Shown piece after piece: positions 35,480 through 44,553 of a stretch of 64,000 nucleotides of DNA (position 1 is the stretch's first letter; each line of letters begins with the position of its first letter). Source of the DNA: Virgisporangium aurantiacum (GTDB taxonomy: Bacteria > Actinomycetota > Actinomycetes > Mycobacteriales > Micromonosporaceae). Both the position numbers and the translations under genes were made by a program. The DNA lies in the NCBI RefSeq assembly GCF_016863635.1, contig NZ_BOPG01000023.1:248001-312000 (forward strand), read 5' to 3'. The notes beneath the pieces are model-generated. The model saw nothing but the letters and a program-made list of their open reading frames with translations, had not been told where the DNA came from and ran no database searches.

Positions 35480-36901
35480 ATGACGATCGCACCCGCATGG
35501 GGCTGGGCCGGGCGCAACGCCGGCCGCGCCTCACACGTCGCCGCCGGTACCGAATACCACGCCACCACCGTGCAGGCCGCCGGCCTCTACCCGTTCACCG
35601 CCGGCAGCGGCTCACCGCTCCTCGGCGTCCCCATCGGACGCCACCAACTCTGGGGCGAATCCGTCCTGCTCGACCCGTTCGAATGGCTCACCGCCGGCCT
35701 CACCACCAACACCGGCATGTTCGTCCTCGGCCAACCCGGCGCAGGCAAGAGCGCCCTCGCCAAACGCCTCGTCACCGGCATGACCGGCACCGGCGTCCAG
35801 GCACTCATCCTCGGCGACACCAAACCCGACTACACCCGCCTCGTGAAAGCGTTGGGAGGCCAGGTGATCCGCGTCGGCCGCGGCCTCGACCGCATCAACC
35901 CGCTCGACGCCGGCCCACTCGGCACCGCACTCACCCGCATGAGCGGACCGGACGCCGACCAGCTACGCATCGAGGTCCGCGGGCGAAGACTCACCCTCCT
36001 CATCGCCCTGTGCACCCTCGTCCGCGACGGCGGACGCGTCACCAACACCGAAGAAGTCATCCTCGGCCGCACCGTCGACCTGCTCAACGACCGGTCCCCC
36101 ACCGATCCCGTCATCCCCGACGTCCTCACCGTCCTCGACCAGGCGCCCGACACCCTACGGACCGCCGCCCGCGCCACCAGCCCGGCCGACTACCGACGCC
36201 GCGTCGACGACCTCGTCGCCACCCTGCGCCTGCTCTGCGAAGGCACCCTCGCCGGCGTCTTCGACGCCACCACCACCACACCCATCGACCTGACCGCACC
36301 CGCCGTCTCCATCGACATCTCCCGCGTCGCCGCCGCCGGCGACAAACTCGTCACCGCCGCGATGCTGTCCACCTGGTCCTACGGCTACGCCGTCATCGAC
36401 GCCGCCGCCGTCCTCGCCCACCACAACCTCGCCCCCAGACGCCGACACCTCGCCGTCATGGACGAACTCTGGCGCGTCCTGCGCGGCGCACCCGGACTCG
36501 TCGAACCCGCCGACGCCCTCACCCGCCTGTCCCGCAACCTCGGCGTCGCCCAGATCATGCTCACCCACAGCCTCGACGACCTCGACGCCCTCGCCACCAA
36601 CGAAGACCGCGCCAAAGCCCGCGGCATGGCCGAACGCTGCGCCATCAAAGTCCTCGCCGCCCTCCCCAACCGCGAACTCGACCGCATCGCCGGCATGGTC
36701 CGCCTCTCCACACCCGAACGCGACATGGTCGCCTCCTGGGCCGCCCCCGAAGCACTCATGCCCGGCGCCACCCACCCCGGCCGCGGCCGCTATCTCCTCA
36801 AAACCGGGGAACGCGCCGGCATCCCCGTCGCCCTCTACCTCGTCGACGACGAACCGAACCTGTACGACACCGACGCCGCCGTCCGGGCAGGTTCGCGATG
36901 A
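35480..36901 (+). CDS. VirB4-like conjugation ATPase (473 aa)
   Basis: ATG 35480 has a GAAGGGAG site 9 nt upstream. Walker A is GQPGAGKS (84-91) and Walker B is RHLAVMDELWRVLRG (about 315-329); DTKPDYTRLVKALGG and LSRNLGVAQIMLTHSLDDL are the other family features (the latter near the sensor motif). The protein corresponds to the C-terminal ATPase half of VirB4/TraC, with the N-terminal VirB4 part supplied by the SCO6880-type protein upstream. It powers assembly of the T4SS and substrate movement at the inner membrane. The C-terminal segment MARRY-type tail is absent; the protein ends shortly after GIPVALYLVDDEPNLYDTD. Confidence 0.88.
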   Translation: MTIAPAWGWAGRNAGRASHVAAGTEYHATTVQAAGLYPFTAGSGSPLLGVPIGRHQLWGESVLLDPFEWLTAGLTTNTGMFVLGQPGAGKSALAKRLVTGMTGTGVQALILGDTKPDYTRLVKALGGQVIRVGRGLDRINPLDAGPLGTALTRMSGPDADQLRIEVRGRRLTLLIALCTLVRDGGRVTNTEEVILGRTVDLLNDRSPTDPVIPDVLTVLDQAPDTLRTAARATSPADYRRRVDDLVATLRLLCEGTLAGVFDATTTTPIDLTAPAVSIDISRVAAAGDKLVTAAMLSTWSYGYAVIDAAAVLAHHNLAPRRRHLAVMDELWRVLRGAPGLVEPADALTRLSRNLGVAQIMLTHSLDDLDALATNEDRAKARGMAERCAIKVLAALPNRELDRIAGMVRLSTPERDMVASWAAPEALMPGATHPGRGRYLLKTGERAGIPVALYLVDDEPNLYDTDAAVRAGSR

Positions 36902-36936
36902 CCGCCCCACCGCAGACCTTGACGACGAACCGGAAC

Positions 36937-37425
36937 TCAATCGTCGACGAGGATCGCGTACAGGTCCGAATCGCGCCAACCGTCGCGGATGTATGCGGTG
37001 CCCCGCATTCGGCCTTCATACCGCATACCGACCTTGCGGAGCACCGCTGCCGAGGCGACATTGCGCGGGTCGCACGTGCCAAAGACGCGGTGACGCCCGT
37101 ACACGCTGAAACCCACTCGCAGCAACTCCCGCGCCGCGGCCGTAGCCACGCCCTGCCCCCACACGCGTGGATGAACCGCGTACGCGATCTCGCCGGTGCT
37201 CGGACCATGGAGCTTCAACTCGGCGCTGCCCACGACCTGACCACCGACGAGCACCCCGAACACATACCGGTCCGGAGGCGCCGCCACAGCCGCCCGCACG
37301 TACTCCTCTGTCTGCTCGTACGTGTTGGGTCCCCACGCCTGGTAGCGGCGCGACTCCGGCAGGCAGGCCCAGTCGTGGACGGCAGCGGTGTCGTCGAGCG
37401 TGAGCGGGCGGAGCGCGAACTGCAT
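36937..37425 (-). CDS. GNAT-family N-acetyltransferase, cargo gene (162 aa)
   Basis: A complete GNAT domain: LRPLTLDDTAAVHDW start, GVLVGGQVVGSAELKL strand pair, EIAYAVHPRVWGQGVATAAARE with the acetyl-CoA-binding Q/R-x-x-G-x-A pattern (WGQGVATAA), and NVASAAVLRKVGMRYEGRMR typical of RimJ/RimL-like members. Such enzymes acetylate protein N termini, amino-sugars or antibiotics; the substrate is unknown. It is antisense, wedged between the VirB4-like and VirD4-like genes, which interrupts an otherwise continuous plus-strand T4SS operon, and so looks like inserted cargo. Confidence 0.88.
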   Translation of the reverse strand: MQFALRPLTLDDTAAVHDWACLPESRRYQAWGPNTYEQTEEYVRAAVAAPPDRYVFGVLVGGQVVGSAELKLHGPSTGEIAYAVHPRVWGQGVATAAARELLRVGFSVYGRHRVFGTCDPRNVASAAVLRKVGMRYEGRMRGTAYIRDGWRDSDLYAILVDD

Positions 37426-37484
37426 GAGCGCACGCTAGGTCGACTGCTGACCCGATGGCAACCGATCGACCGGGCAGGTGCCCG

Positions 37485-39293
37485 ATGAGGGCCCGGCCCG
37501 TCGTCCCGGCCAGCACCGCCGGCGGCTTCCCTGTCGTCCCATGGCTGATCGTCACCGGCTGCGCCGCCGGCTACGGCCTGGTCGCGCTCGCCTGGCTCGC
37601 CGGCCGCATCGCGGCCATCCTCGCCGGCCAGCCACAGCGGGGACCGTCGCTCGGTTGGACATTCGTCGACGCACTCGTTCGAGGGGACGCACAGCAGCTG
37701 TGGCCCGGCACACCGCCGCTGCTCGTCGCTGTGGTCTTCGCGCTGCTGCTCGCCGTCGTCGTCGTGCCGGTCGTCCTCGGATGGCTGTGGTGGCAGAACC
37801 GGCGCCCGGACGCCGACGACCCCATCCCGTCGCTCGCCGCGCCCCGTGACGTCGACGAGCTCCTCGGTGACACCGCCCGCCGACGCGCACAAAGACTGCG
37901 GCCGAGCCTCGCCGGACTCGACCCGCGCGAGATCCCTGATACCGCAGTGGGTGTAGCCCTCGGCCGCCTGATCCACCGTGGTCGGCAGCGGCCGGTGCTC
38001 CGGGCCAGCTGGGAGGACGTCCTCCTCGCCATCATGGCGCCACGCGCCGGCAAGACCACCGCGCTCGCCGTCCCACCGATCCTCGACGCACCCGGCGCCG
38101 TCCTCGCCACCTCGAACCGGTCCGACGTATGGGCGGCCACCGCCCGCGCCCGCAGCACGGTCGGGCACGTGTGGCTGTTCGACCCGCAACGGGTCACCCG
38201 GCAACCACAGGGATTCTGGTGGGACCCGCTCTCGACGATGTCCACAGTGGAGGAAGCGGCCCGGCTCGCCGACCACTTCATCCAGGAGATCCGCGGAGTC
38301 GGCTCCTCCGACCCGTTCTGGCCCCTCGCCGCCGGCGACCTTCTCACCTGCCTGTTCCTGGCCGCCGCGACCTCCAGTGGCACCCTCGCCGACGTCCAGG
38401 CCTGGCTGTCCGACGTCACCAGCCGCGAACCCGTCACCCTGCTGAGAGCTGCCGGATTCCCGCAAGCCGCACGGTCGCTTGCCGGGCGACAGTCCGGCGC
38501 CCCCGAGACCCGCGACGGCGTCTACGAGACCGCCCGCACCGCGGCGAGATGCCTGTCCGACCCGGAGATCATGGCCTGGGTCACTCCCCCGCCCGGCTGG
38601 CTGCCGCAACTCGACGTGCACACGTTCGTCGACTCCACCGACACGCTGTACCTATTGTCGAAGGAAGGCGCCGGCGCCGCCGGACCGCTGGTCGCCGGAC
38701 TCACCGACAGCGCCTTCCGCACCGCCATCTCCTACGCCGAATCCGCCGGCGGCCGACTCGACCCGCCCCTGCTCGCCGTCCTCGACGAGGCCGCGAACAT
38801 CTGCAAAATCAGCGACCTGCCCCAGCTCTACAGCCACCTCGGCGGCCGCGCCATCATCCCGATCACCATCGTCCAGAACCTCGCCCAGGGCCAGGGCGTG
38901 TGGGGCGAACGGGGCATGGCCGCGCTATGGAGCGCGTCCACCATCAAGCTGATCGGCGCCGGTCTCGACGACGCCCGCCATGCCGAGGACATGTCCCGCC
39001 TCATCGGCGACCACGACGTCGCCGTCGCGTCGGTCAGCCGCGACGGCCGCGGCTACCCGAGCTGGTCGACCGGCGTGCAACGGCGGCGGATCCTCGAACC
39101 CGGCGACCTCCGCGCCATCCCTCGCGGCCGCGCGATCCTCCTCGCGACCGGCGCCCGCGCCGCGATGGTCGACCTGATGCCCTGGTACGACAGCGACCAC
39201 GCCGCCACCATCGCGTCCGACACGGCCGCGAGCGTCGCCGAGATCACCCGGCACGCACAGGCCGACCTCGACCGCCGGCACGGTGCCGCATGA
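37485..39293 (+). CDS. VirD4/TraG-type coupling protein (602 aa)
   Basis: ATG 37485 (after CAGGTG) is preferred to ATG 37455. Two N-terminal spans (about 17-45 and 78-102) anchor it. The ATPase has Walker A APRAGKTT (185-192), an AVLATSNRSDVW strand, VWLFDPQRV, the family motif WDPLSTMSTVEEA, and Walker B LLAVLDEAANICK. The C-terminal helicase-like region has IPITIVQNLAQGQGVWG and ends with GRAILLATGARAAMVDL. It recruits the relaxase-DNA complex to the T4SS channel at the inner membrane. The stop overlaps the primase start by 4 nt. Confidence 0.9.
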   Translation: MRARPVVPASTAGGFPVVPWLIVTGCAAGYGLVALAWLAGRIAAILAGQPQRGPSLGWTFVDALVRGDAQQLWPGTPPLLVAVVFALLLAVVVVPVVLGWLWWQNRRPDADDPIPSLAAPRDVDELLGDTARRRAQRLRPSLAGLDPREIPDTAVGVALGRLIHRGRQRPVLRASWEDVLLAIMAPRAGKTTALAVPPILDAPGAVLATSNRSDVWAATARARSTVGHVWLFDPQRVTRQPQGFWWDPLSTMSTVEEAARLADHFIQEIRGVGSSDPFWPLAAGDLLTCLFLAAATSSGTLADVQAWLSDVTSREPVTLLRAAGFPQAARSLAGRQSGAPETRDGVYETARTAARCLSDPEIMAWVTPPPGWLPQLDVHTFVDSTDTLYLLSKEGAGAAGPLVAGLTDSAFRTAISYAESAGGRLDPPLLAVLDEAANICKISDLPQLYSHLGGRAIIPITIVQNLAQGQGVWGERGMAALWSASTIKLIGAGLDDARHAEDMSRLIGDHDVAVASVSRDGRGYPSWSTGVQRRRILEPGDLRAIPRGRAILLATGARAAMVDLMPWYDSDHAATIASDTAASVAEITRHAQADLDRRHGAA

Positions 39294-41269
39294 ACCTTCG
39301 TTACGTCAACGAGGCCGCCGCCGCGTTCTACGCCGAACGCCTTGTCCGAACCCCCGCCGCCCTCGACTACCTGCGCGCACACGGCCTGTCGAACGCAAGC
39401 CCGCAATGGCGGATCGGATACGCGCCGGCCGGGTGGACCGTCCTCAACGCGCACCTCGTCGCCGAAGGATTCAGCACGACCGACCTCCTAGACGCCGGCC
39501 TCGCCTTCCGGCACCGCCAGACCGGGAACCTCCTCGACCGGTTCCGCGGCCGGCTCGTCTTCCCGATCACCGACCTCGACAACCGCACAATCGGGTTCAT
39601 CGCCCGAGACCTGACCGGCCGTAGCTCCAGCAAGTGGATCAACACGCACGACAACACCGTCTACCGCAAGAGCACCGTCCTGTATGGACTCGGCCAACAA
39701 CTCGCGCACCCGCCGGCCGTCACCGGCGACCCCATGGTGTTCGTCGTCGAGGGCGCCACCGACGTCGTCGCCGTCCACCTCATGGCACAGGCCAGGCGCA
39801 TCACGCGGCCGACGTACGCGGTCGCCCCGTGCGGAACCGCGCTTACTGAACACCACCTCGACGCGCTGTGGCAGGGGCTGCCCGACGCCCACATCGTTCT
39901 CGCCTTCGACGGCGATCCCGCCGGACGACGCGCGGCCTCCCGCACCTACGGCCTCGCCAAAACCTGGGGCGGGCAGGTGTCCGGAACGATCCTGCCCGCC
40001 GGCCGCGATCCGGCCGACCTCCTTGCCGCCGGCGGGCCGGACCGAGCGGCGGCCGTCCTGCTCGACTCCGTCCAGCCGCTGGCGAGAGTCGAACTCGTCA
40101 ACCGGATCGACGCGCTACAGCGGGACAGGCGCATCACCGACCCCGCTGCCTATCCGGCCGACCGCGACCGCGTCTACCGCACCATCGCGTCCCTGTTCGT
40201 CGACGACCCCGGCGACGTCGACCACCTGTCCCGGGCAGCCGCCGACCGCCTCGGCGTCGACCCGACCACGGTGGTCCGCGGCGTCGTCGAGGTCCTCGAA
40301 ACCCGCAACGGTTCCCCACCCGGCGGCGACCCTGATCCGGCGCCGGACACCGCCGCTGCACCACCCCCTTCCCCGGATCCGACACCTGAAGCGACGACGA
40401 CGGCGCCGCGACCGAGCAAGCGCCGCGACGAACGGGCCACCGTCTCCGGAACGGCCCACAACCGCGGCGGCGCGACGCCCGGCGACATCACGATCGTCAC
40501 CCGCCACGACCCGGCCGCCGGCCGCACCGTGTGGGCGATCGCCGACGGCATCGGCACCCATCCGGAAGCGGCAACGGCGTCGGTGCTGGCAGCCGAGATC
40601 GCCGCGACCGTCGCCCTGCGGACTGCTCCCCCGGCCGGACTGCACGCTGCCCGCCACGCGCTGAACGGCCACTACACAGGAACCCACCTCAGCCACGCCG
40701 GCGACGCCAGCATCCTCGTCGTGACTGCCTACCCCGAACCCGACATCCGGCACGGCGTCCGGTTCGAACTCGCCTGGGCCGGCGACTGCCGCGCCTACAC
40801 CATCCACAATGGACAGCTTGCCGAGGTCACCAAAGGGCCTGTCCCTCGCAGCGGCCTCGCCGAGTCGCTGCTGACGTCCAGCGTCCGCGCCGGCGCCATC
40901 AGCGTCTGCCCACTCAACGCCGGCCCACTCCTCCTGTGTACCAACGCCCTGCCGCGGCATGTGTCCGACAGCGTTCTCGCGTTCGAACTCGCCGGAACCT
41001 CCGAAGCCCGACGCACTGCCCGCCGGCTCGCCACCTCAGTCACCGGCACCGAGGTCGGCGTCGTCCTCATCCACGCCACCACGGCACCGCCCCACCGGGT
41101 CACCTCGACATCCGGTCCGGCGCGGCAGGTACCGGCCGCGACCGGCCCGGCCCCGGCGCTCGCCCGGACCTCCTTCGCCCCGATGACCGCACATCCGTTG
41201 TCCACAGCCACCCCCGCTGTCCACAGCCCAGAGAGCGCGCCGTTGCCACGCGCCCCGAAACGGAGGTGA
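39290..41269 (+). CDS. Toprim (DnaG-like) primase fused to a PP2C-type phosphatase domain (659 aa)
   Basis: ATGA overlap at 39290-39293 couples it to the coupling protein. Residues 1-320 are a DnaG-type primase core without the CHC2 zinc finger: AAAAFYAERLVRTPAALDYL, FRGRLVFPITD, GFIARDLTGR, Toprim Glu in VVEGATDVVAVHL and Asp pair in VLAFDGDPAGRRA, then DPADLLAAGG. A Pro-rich linker (about 345-385) leads to a PP2C-like Ser/Thr phosphatase domain (390-610): VWAIADGIGTHPEAATAS, the LSHAGDASILVV segment, FELAWAGDCRAYTIHNGQ and LLTSSVRAGAI. The usual DGMGG is DGIGTH, so metal binding may be altered. The primase part would make primers on transferred single-stranded DNA; the phosphatase role is unknown. 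Confidence 0.85.
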   Translation: MNLRYVNEAAAAFYAERLVRTPAALDYLRAHGLSNASPQWRIGYAPAGWTVLNAHLVAEGFSTTDLLDAGLAFRHRQTGNLLDRFRGRLVFPITDLDNRTIGFIARDLTGRSSSKWINTHDNTVYRKSTVLYGLGQQLAHPPAVTGDPMVFVVEGATDVVAVHLMAQARRITRPTYAVAPCGTALTEHHLDALWQGLPDAHIVLAFDGDPAGRRAASRTYGLAKTWGGQVSGTILPAGRDPADLLAAGGPDRAAAVLLDSVQPLARVELVNRIDALQRDRRITDPAAYPADRDRVYRTIASLFVDDPGDVDHLSRAAADRLGVDPTTVVRGVVEVLETRNGSPPGGDPDPAPDTAAAPPPSPDPTPEATTTAPRPSKRRDERATVSGTAHNRGGATPGDITIVTRHDPAAGRTVWAIADGIGTHPEAATASVLAAEIAATVALRTAPPAGLHAARHALNGHYTGTHLSHAGDASILVVTAYPEPDIRHGVRFELAWAGDCRAYTIHNGQLAEVTKGPVPRSGLAESLLTSSVRAGAISVCPLNAGPLLLCTNALPRHVSDSVLAFELAGTSEARRTARRLATSVTGTEVGVVLIHATTAPPHRVTSTSGPARQVPAATGPAPALARTSFAPMTAHPLSTATPAVHSPESAPLPRAPKRR

Positions 41270-41279
41270 CCTGCACGCC

Positions 41280-41684
41280 ATGAACTTCACCGACCGAATC
41301 AACCACGCCCACGACACCCTCATCGACGGCACCGATCCCGACGGCCTCGACGTACGGCAGGCCCTCCTCCTCGCCGACCGCGCCGCCACCGTCGCCAACT
41401 ACGCCACCGACACCGCCGCCGGCTGGGACCAGTACGCCCTGTCCATCGCCGACGCGATCGAGCACCTCGACGCGCCCCTCGCGGCCGGCTGGATCCTGGC
41501 GGCCGACATCCATCCCACCCCCGCCGACGTCGACCGGCTCGCCGAACCGGTGCAAGCGCTCGTGCAGCGACTCGCCGACGTGCTCGCCGCCGCCGCGACC
41601 GGCGACACCGACTCACCGTGGCGACGGCTGGTCTGGGCACAGGTCGCCCACCGCCTCGACGACGCCCGCAAGGACCTGCCGTGA
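41280..41684 (+). CDS. Small acidic helical ICE protein (134 aa)
   Basis: ATG 41280 follows the primase stop by 10 nt, with GGAGG overlapping the end of the primase gene (ACGGAGGTGACC). The protein is helical and acidic (NHAHDTLIDGTDPDGLDVRQAL, DVDRLAEPVQALVQRL) with no recognised motif. The stop overlaps the next GTG (GTGA at 41681-41684). Its composition recalls small accessory proteins that pair with a larger partner, and the following gene begins with a similar acidic helical segment (HLDEAADTLARATVAL), which hints at a shared origin. Function unknown. Confidence 0.65.
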   Translation: MNFTDRINHAHDTLIDGTDPDGLDVRQALLLADRAATVANYATDTAAGWDQYALSIADAIEHLDAPLAAGWILAADIHPTPADVDRLAEPVQALVQRLADVLAAAATGDTDSPWRRLVWAQVAHRLDDARKDLP

Positions 41685-43171
41685 ACACCGGCGACCACCT
41701 CGATGAAGCCGCCGACACCCTGGCCCGCGCCACCGTCGCCCTCCGCGACCACCGACCCTACGACCCCGACGAACAAGCCGCGGTCGCTGTCGGTCGCACC
41801 CGCCTCTACGAAGAACTCAGACGACAGGTCGGCCTGTTAGCCGGCCCCGGCATCGATCCGGACATCCCTTCAGCCAGCCTGGCTTCCAGCCTGCGCGAAG
41901 CGACCGCAGCCGTCCGCGCCGCGATGCCTGCACAACTGCCGGCCGCACCACCGATCGGACCGGTCAGCCGAGCCCTCGTGCACGCTGTCGACGCGATCGT
42001 CACCGTCAACACCGGATTGGCGGGACACCTCGGCGCCGGAAGCACTGGACCGACCACGCCAGAAGGCGTCGCGCTCCGCGCGGGCCACGGTCGCGCCGAC
42101 AACCTCGCCGCGGTCGCCCGCCTCGCCTGCGCCGCAATCGACCTCGATACCCGCCTCATCGTCGATGGATGGCTGCAACCTGCGCCCGACGCCGGCAGCT
42201 GGCTACCGCTGCTCATGGCCGCCGACACCGACATCGTCCGCACCGAGCACGGCAACCTCGCCATCGAGGCCCTGCGCGTCGCGAGCCGAGGCAATGCCGC
42301 CGAGGCACCCAGCCGCCGCGTCAACCCCATCACCGGCGACCAACCCTGGCGATGGCAGCTCATCACCTCGTCTCGCCTCCTCACCGACGCCCTGGACGCT
42401 GCCCGATCTTCCTTGCTCACCAATGGTCGCGATCTGACCACCACCGAGGCCGCCCGAATGGCCCGATCGGCCCTAATCTGCACCCACCACATCGGGCACA
42501 TCCTCGGCCACACCACCGCCATCCCGAACCAGGTGGCCAAGCGAGCGCGAAACGCCACCACCCAATGGCGAATTGCGAACGGAACCGCAAGCCTCCTTCG
42601 TAGCCCCGCCAAACAGCCCGTCGGTGGTTACACCGCCGACAACGCCCTTCGCGCCGTCGCGGACTGGCTTTCACGCACGATCGGTCCGCCAACGCGCTGG
42701 CGGCCTGTGGCCAAGTGGCCGGCCCTCAGTCCGGATAGATCCTGGCAGACCCTCGCGAGTGAGATCGCCGTCCGCCTACCCGAGATCGCCTTACTCATGT
42801 CCGAGCAGGTGCGACGCGCGCATGAAGCGGGCGGGCTTCTCCGCCCCGAAGCCCTATACCGACAACCCGGCAAGGTCCTCCACCTCGCCCAATGGCAACG
42901 CGCGCCTGCTGACGACCCCGTCTGCCGCTGGCTTCGCAACTCACTGCAACGCGCCTTCAACGCCGGCACCGAACTCGCCGACCTCACCGGTGTCGAACCG
43001 CCGGTCGGAATCATGGACGCTGTCAGAACTCTCCGCCAGCAGGGTGAGCACGCCACCGTCCGAGAGGTCATCGATGGCAGCTTCGCGGCCGCGCCGACTC
43101 CGAGACGGCAACCGTCCTCTCAACCGACGGCCGGAACCAGATGGCCAGAATGCCGTGACCGCCATCGATAG
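41681..43171 (+). CDS. Large helical ICE protein of unknown function (496 aa)
   Basis: The GTG start overlaps the previous stop by 4 nt and keeps the operon reading. The product is almost all helix, with regularly spaced Ala/Leu heptads; segments include LVHAVDAIVTVNTGLAGHLG, ICTHHIGHILGHTTAIPNQVA and LPEIALLMSEQVRRAHEAG. No enzyme motif or membrane span is visible. The last 60 residues, rich in Pro/Arg/Ser, look disordered. As last gene of the plus-strand transfer operon it may be a structural or DNA-handling component. GC content and codon bias fall toward its 3' end. Confidence 0.65.
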   Translation: MNTGDHLDEAADTLARATVALRDHRPYDPDEQAAVAVGRTRLYEELRRQVGLLAGPGIDPDIPSASLASSLREATAAVRAAMPAQLPAAPPIGPVSRALVHAVDAIVTVNTGLAGHLGAGSTGPTTPEGVALRAGHGRADNLAAVARLACAAIDLDTRLIVDGWLQPAPDAGSWLPLLMAADTDIVRTEHGNLAIEALRVASRGNAAEAPSRRVNPITGDQPWRWQLITSSRLLTDALDAARSSLLTNGRDLTTTEAARMARSALICTHHIGHILGHTTAIPNQVAKRARNATTQWRIANGTASLLRSPAKQPVGGYTADNALRAVADWLSRTIGPPTRWRPVAKWPALSPDRSWQTLASEIAVRLPEIALLMSEQVRRAHEAGGLLRPEALYRQPGKVLHLAQWQRAPADDPVCRWLRNSLQRAFNAGTELADLTGVEPPVGIMDAVRTLRQQGEHATVREVIDGSFAAAPTPRRQPSSQPTAGTRWPECRDRHR

Positions 43172-43238
43172 GGAGCACTCGCCCATCGATAAACGGACCC
43201 GCTCTCCTAGCGCAATCCAAACCTTAGGAAGATCAACG

Positions 43239-44018
43239 TCAGGCGGAATATGCCTGATTCCCCGTACCCAGTGGAGCCCGAGACTGGGGCACGGCAGGGT
43301 GAGGTTCCGTGGCTTGGAGAAATTCCACAACTCCGACGGTGTTCATGATTCTATAGACCGGCGGCGAGCAGATAACCGATAGCGTTCCGCCAAGCCGATA
43401 AACGAGCTGCCTAAATCCGACAATGACGCCCAGGGCGGTGGACTCAAGGAATCTGACGCCGCAGAGATCGAGCACACACCGCATGGATTCGGCCGGCGCA
43501 ACTTCCTGTAACGCGTGTCGAAACTCCGCCACACAAGAGATATCCAGCTCTCCTGAGACCGAGATTGTCCGGCAGCCGCTCTCATCGTCACCTGCGGAGA
43601 CAGCGGCGGAGAATGGGTAGTCAGCAGGCCCTGGCACCGCCACACCAATTCGGTAAAGCTGCTCAGCTAAGCGAGGGACACCGAGCCTCTCGGTGTCCGT
43701 ATCAGCCACGCGCAACCATAGGGCGTGAATGTTCGCTACCTCTGTCGTCGTGTCTCGACCTCTAACGGAGCGGGCGACCAGGACGCGAACCAAACTCTCA
43801 ACTTTTGCCCAGCGCGGCCGCCCCGTCCCTCGAAGCAGCGCGCTCACTCCTTCATGACTCAATGTGTCGGGGAGATCATCACGCCGATTCACCTGATGAC
43901 TGATCCATCGAGTGCCTGGCATTCCGGCATCTCGATAGAGGTCATGCAAGGCGAGGACAAGATCACGCAGTGGTCCGGAGGGCACAGTCCGTTCATCTGG
44001 CACCCCAACACCGACCAT
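43239..44018 (-). CDS. STAS-domain (anti-sigma factor antagonist-like) protein with FxsT-type N-terminal module (259 aa)
   Basis: ATG 44018 has a GAGG site about 8 nt upstream. Residues 15-105 match the N-terminal domain of the STAND-TPR protein at 8784 (RWISHQVNRRDDLPDTLSHE and LLRGTGRPRWAKVESLVRVL, against YRRISTEIRRNDSMPDTVSHE-type sequence there). Residues 145-240 are a STAS domain: ISVSGELDISCVAEFRHAL, VLDLCGVRFLESTALGVIVG, with Ser in the place phosphorylated in SpoIIAA-like antagonists. Such proteins bind anti-sigma factors in a phosphorylation-dependent way; partner kinase and sigma factor are not in the window, though the PP2C domain at 40.4-41.2 kb could serve as phosphatase. It is antisense to the transfer operon. 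Confidence 0.78.
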   Translation of the reverse strand: MVGVGVPDERTVPSGPLRDLVLALHDLYRDAGMPGTRWISHQVNRRDDLPDTLSHEGVSALLRGTGRPRWAKVESLVRVLVARSVRGRDTTTEVANIHALWLRVADTDTERLGVPRLAEQLYRIGVAVPGPADYPFSAAVSAGDDESGCRTISVSGELDISCVAEFRHALQEVAPAESMRCVLDLCGVRFLESTALGVIVGFRQLVYRLGGTLSVICSPPVYRIMNTVGVVEFLQATEPHPAVPQSRAPLGTGNQAYSA

Positions 44019-44291
44019 ATGCAGTTCCTCTCACATTCTTATCATCCCTGTCAGATTCCGCCAGCTTGCCACAACGGACCCTGGGCCGCGCTTGTCAGAA
44101 TTCGTTCGTGGTCGACAGGAACTGATCAGCCACCTAATCCACTGCGCGAGAATTGACTACCAAGACAGACGGTAAAGTGATTTTGGCCATCGGTCTATTG
44201 ACAAGGGAGAACAAGCATCAGCTGAACCCTCCTCGCATTCCATCGCAGTCGCTGCTCGATGCCGACACGTGGGTCATCGAGGAGGGGCGCC

Positions 44292-44429
44292 ATGCACAAC
44301 AACGAAATCGACCGGACCGAAAAAGCTGATCGACGAACTCAGACGATCATCGCCATCGCCGCACTGCTCTCAGCCGTCGCTGCAGTAATCACCGCATGCG
44401 GCGGTTGCGCGGGATGGTTCATCAGCTAG
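44292..44429 (+). CDS. Small single-span membrane protein (45 aa)
   Basis: ATG 44292 has a strong GGAGGGG site at 44281-44287. The 45-residue product has a charged N-terminal part (MHNNEIDRTEKADRRTQ) and a hydrophobic segment (TIIAIAALLSAVAAVITA) with a Cys-containing end CGGCAGWFIS. No family is known to me. The unusually good translation signal and the topology make it a real small protein rather than a chance frame. It lies alone between the STAS gene and the DUF4913 operon. It could be a toxin-like or membrane-regulatory peptide. Confidence 0.6.
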   Translation: MHNNEIDRTEKADRRTQTIIAIAALLSAVAAVITACGGCAGWFIS

Positions 44430-44553
44430 GCGGTCACGAGCGTTGACCGACTCGGATTACGTCGTCGTTCGAGCCTGTGGGGGCCAGGTGCCGCCACAGG
44501 CGATCTTTTGATAATGACGGCCAAGTCATCCGCGCAGTCAAGCGTCCCTGAAC

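Noticed and set aside
43725..44156. Plus-strand frame over the STAS gene start
   Set aside because: It conflicts with a well-supported STAS protein on the minus strand and lacks domain evidence.
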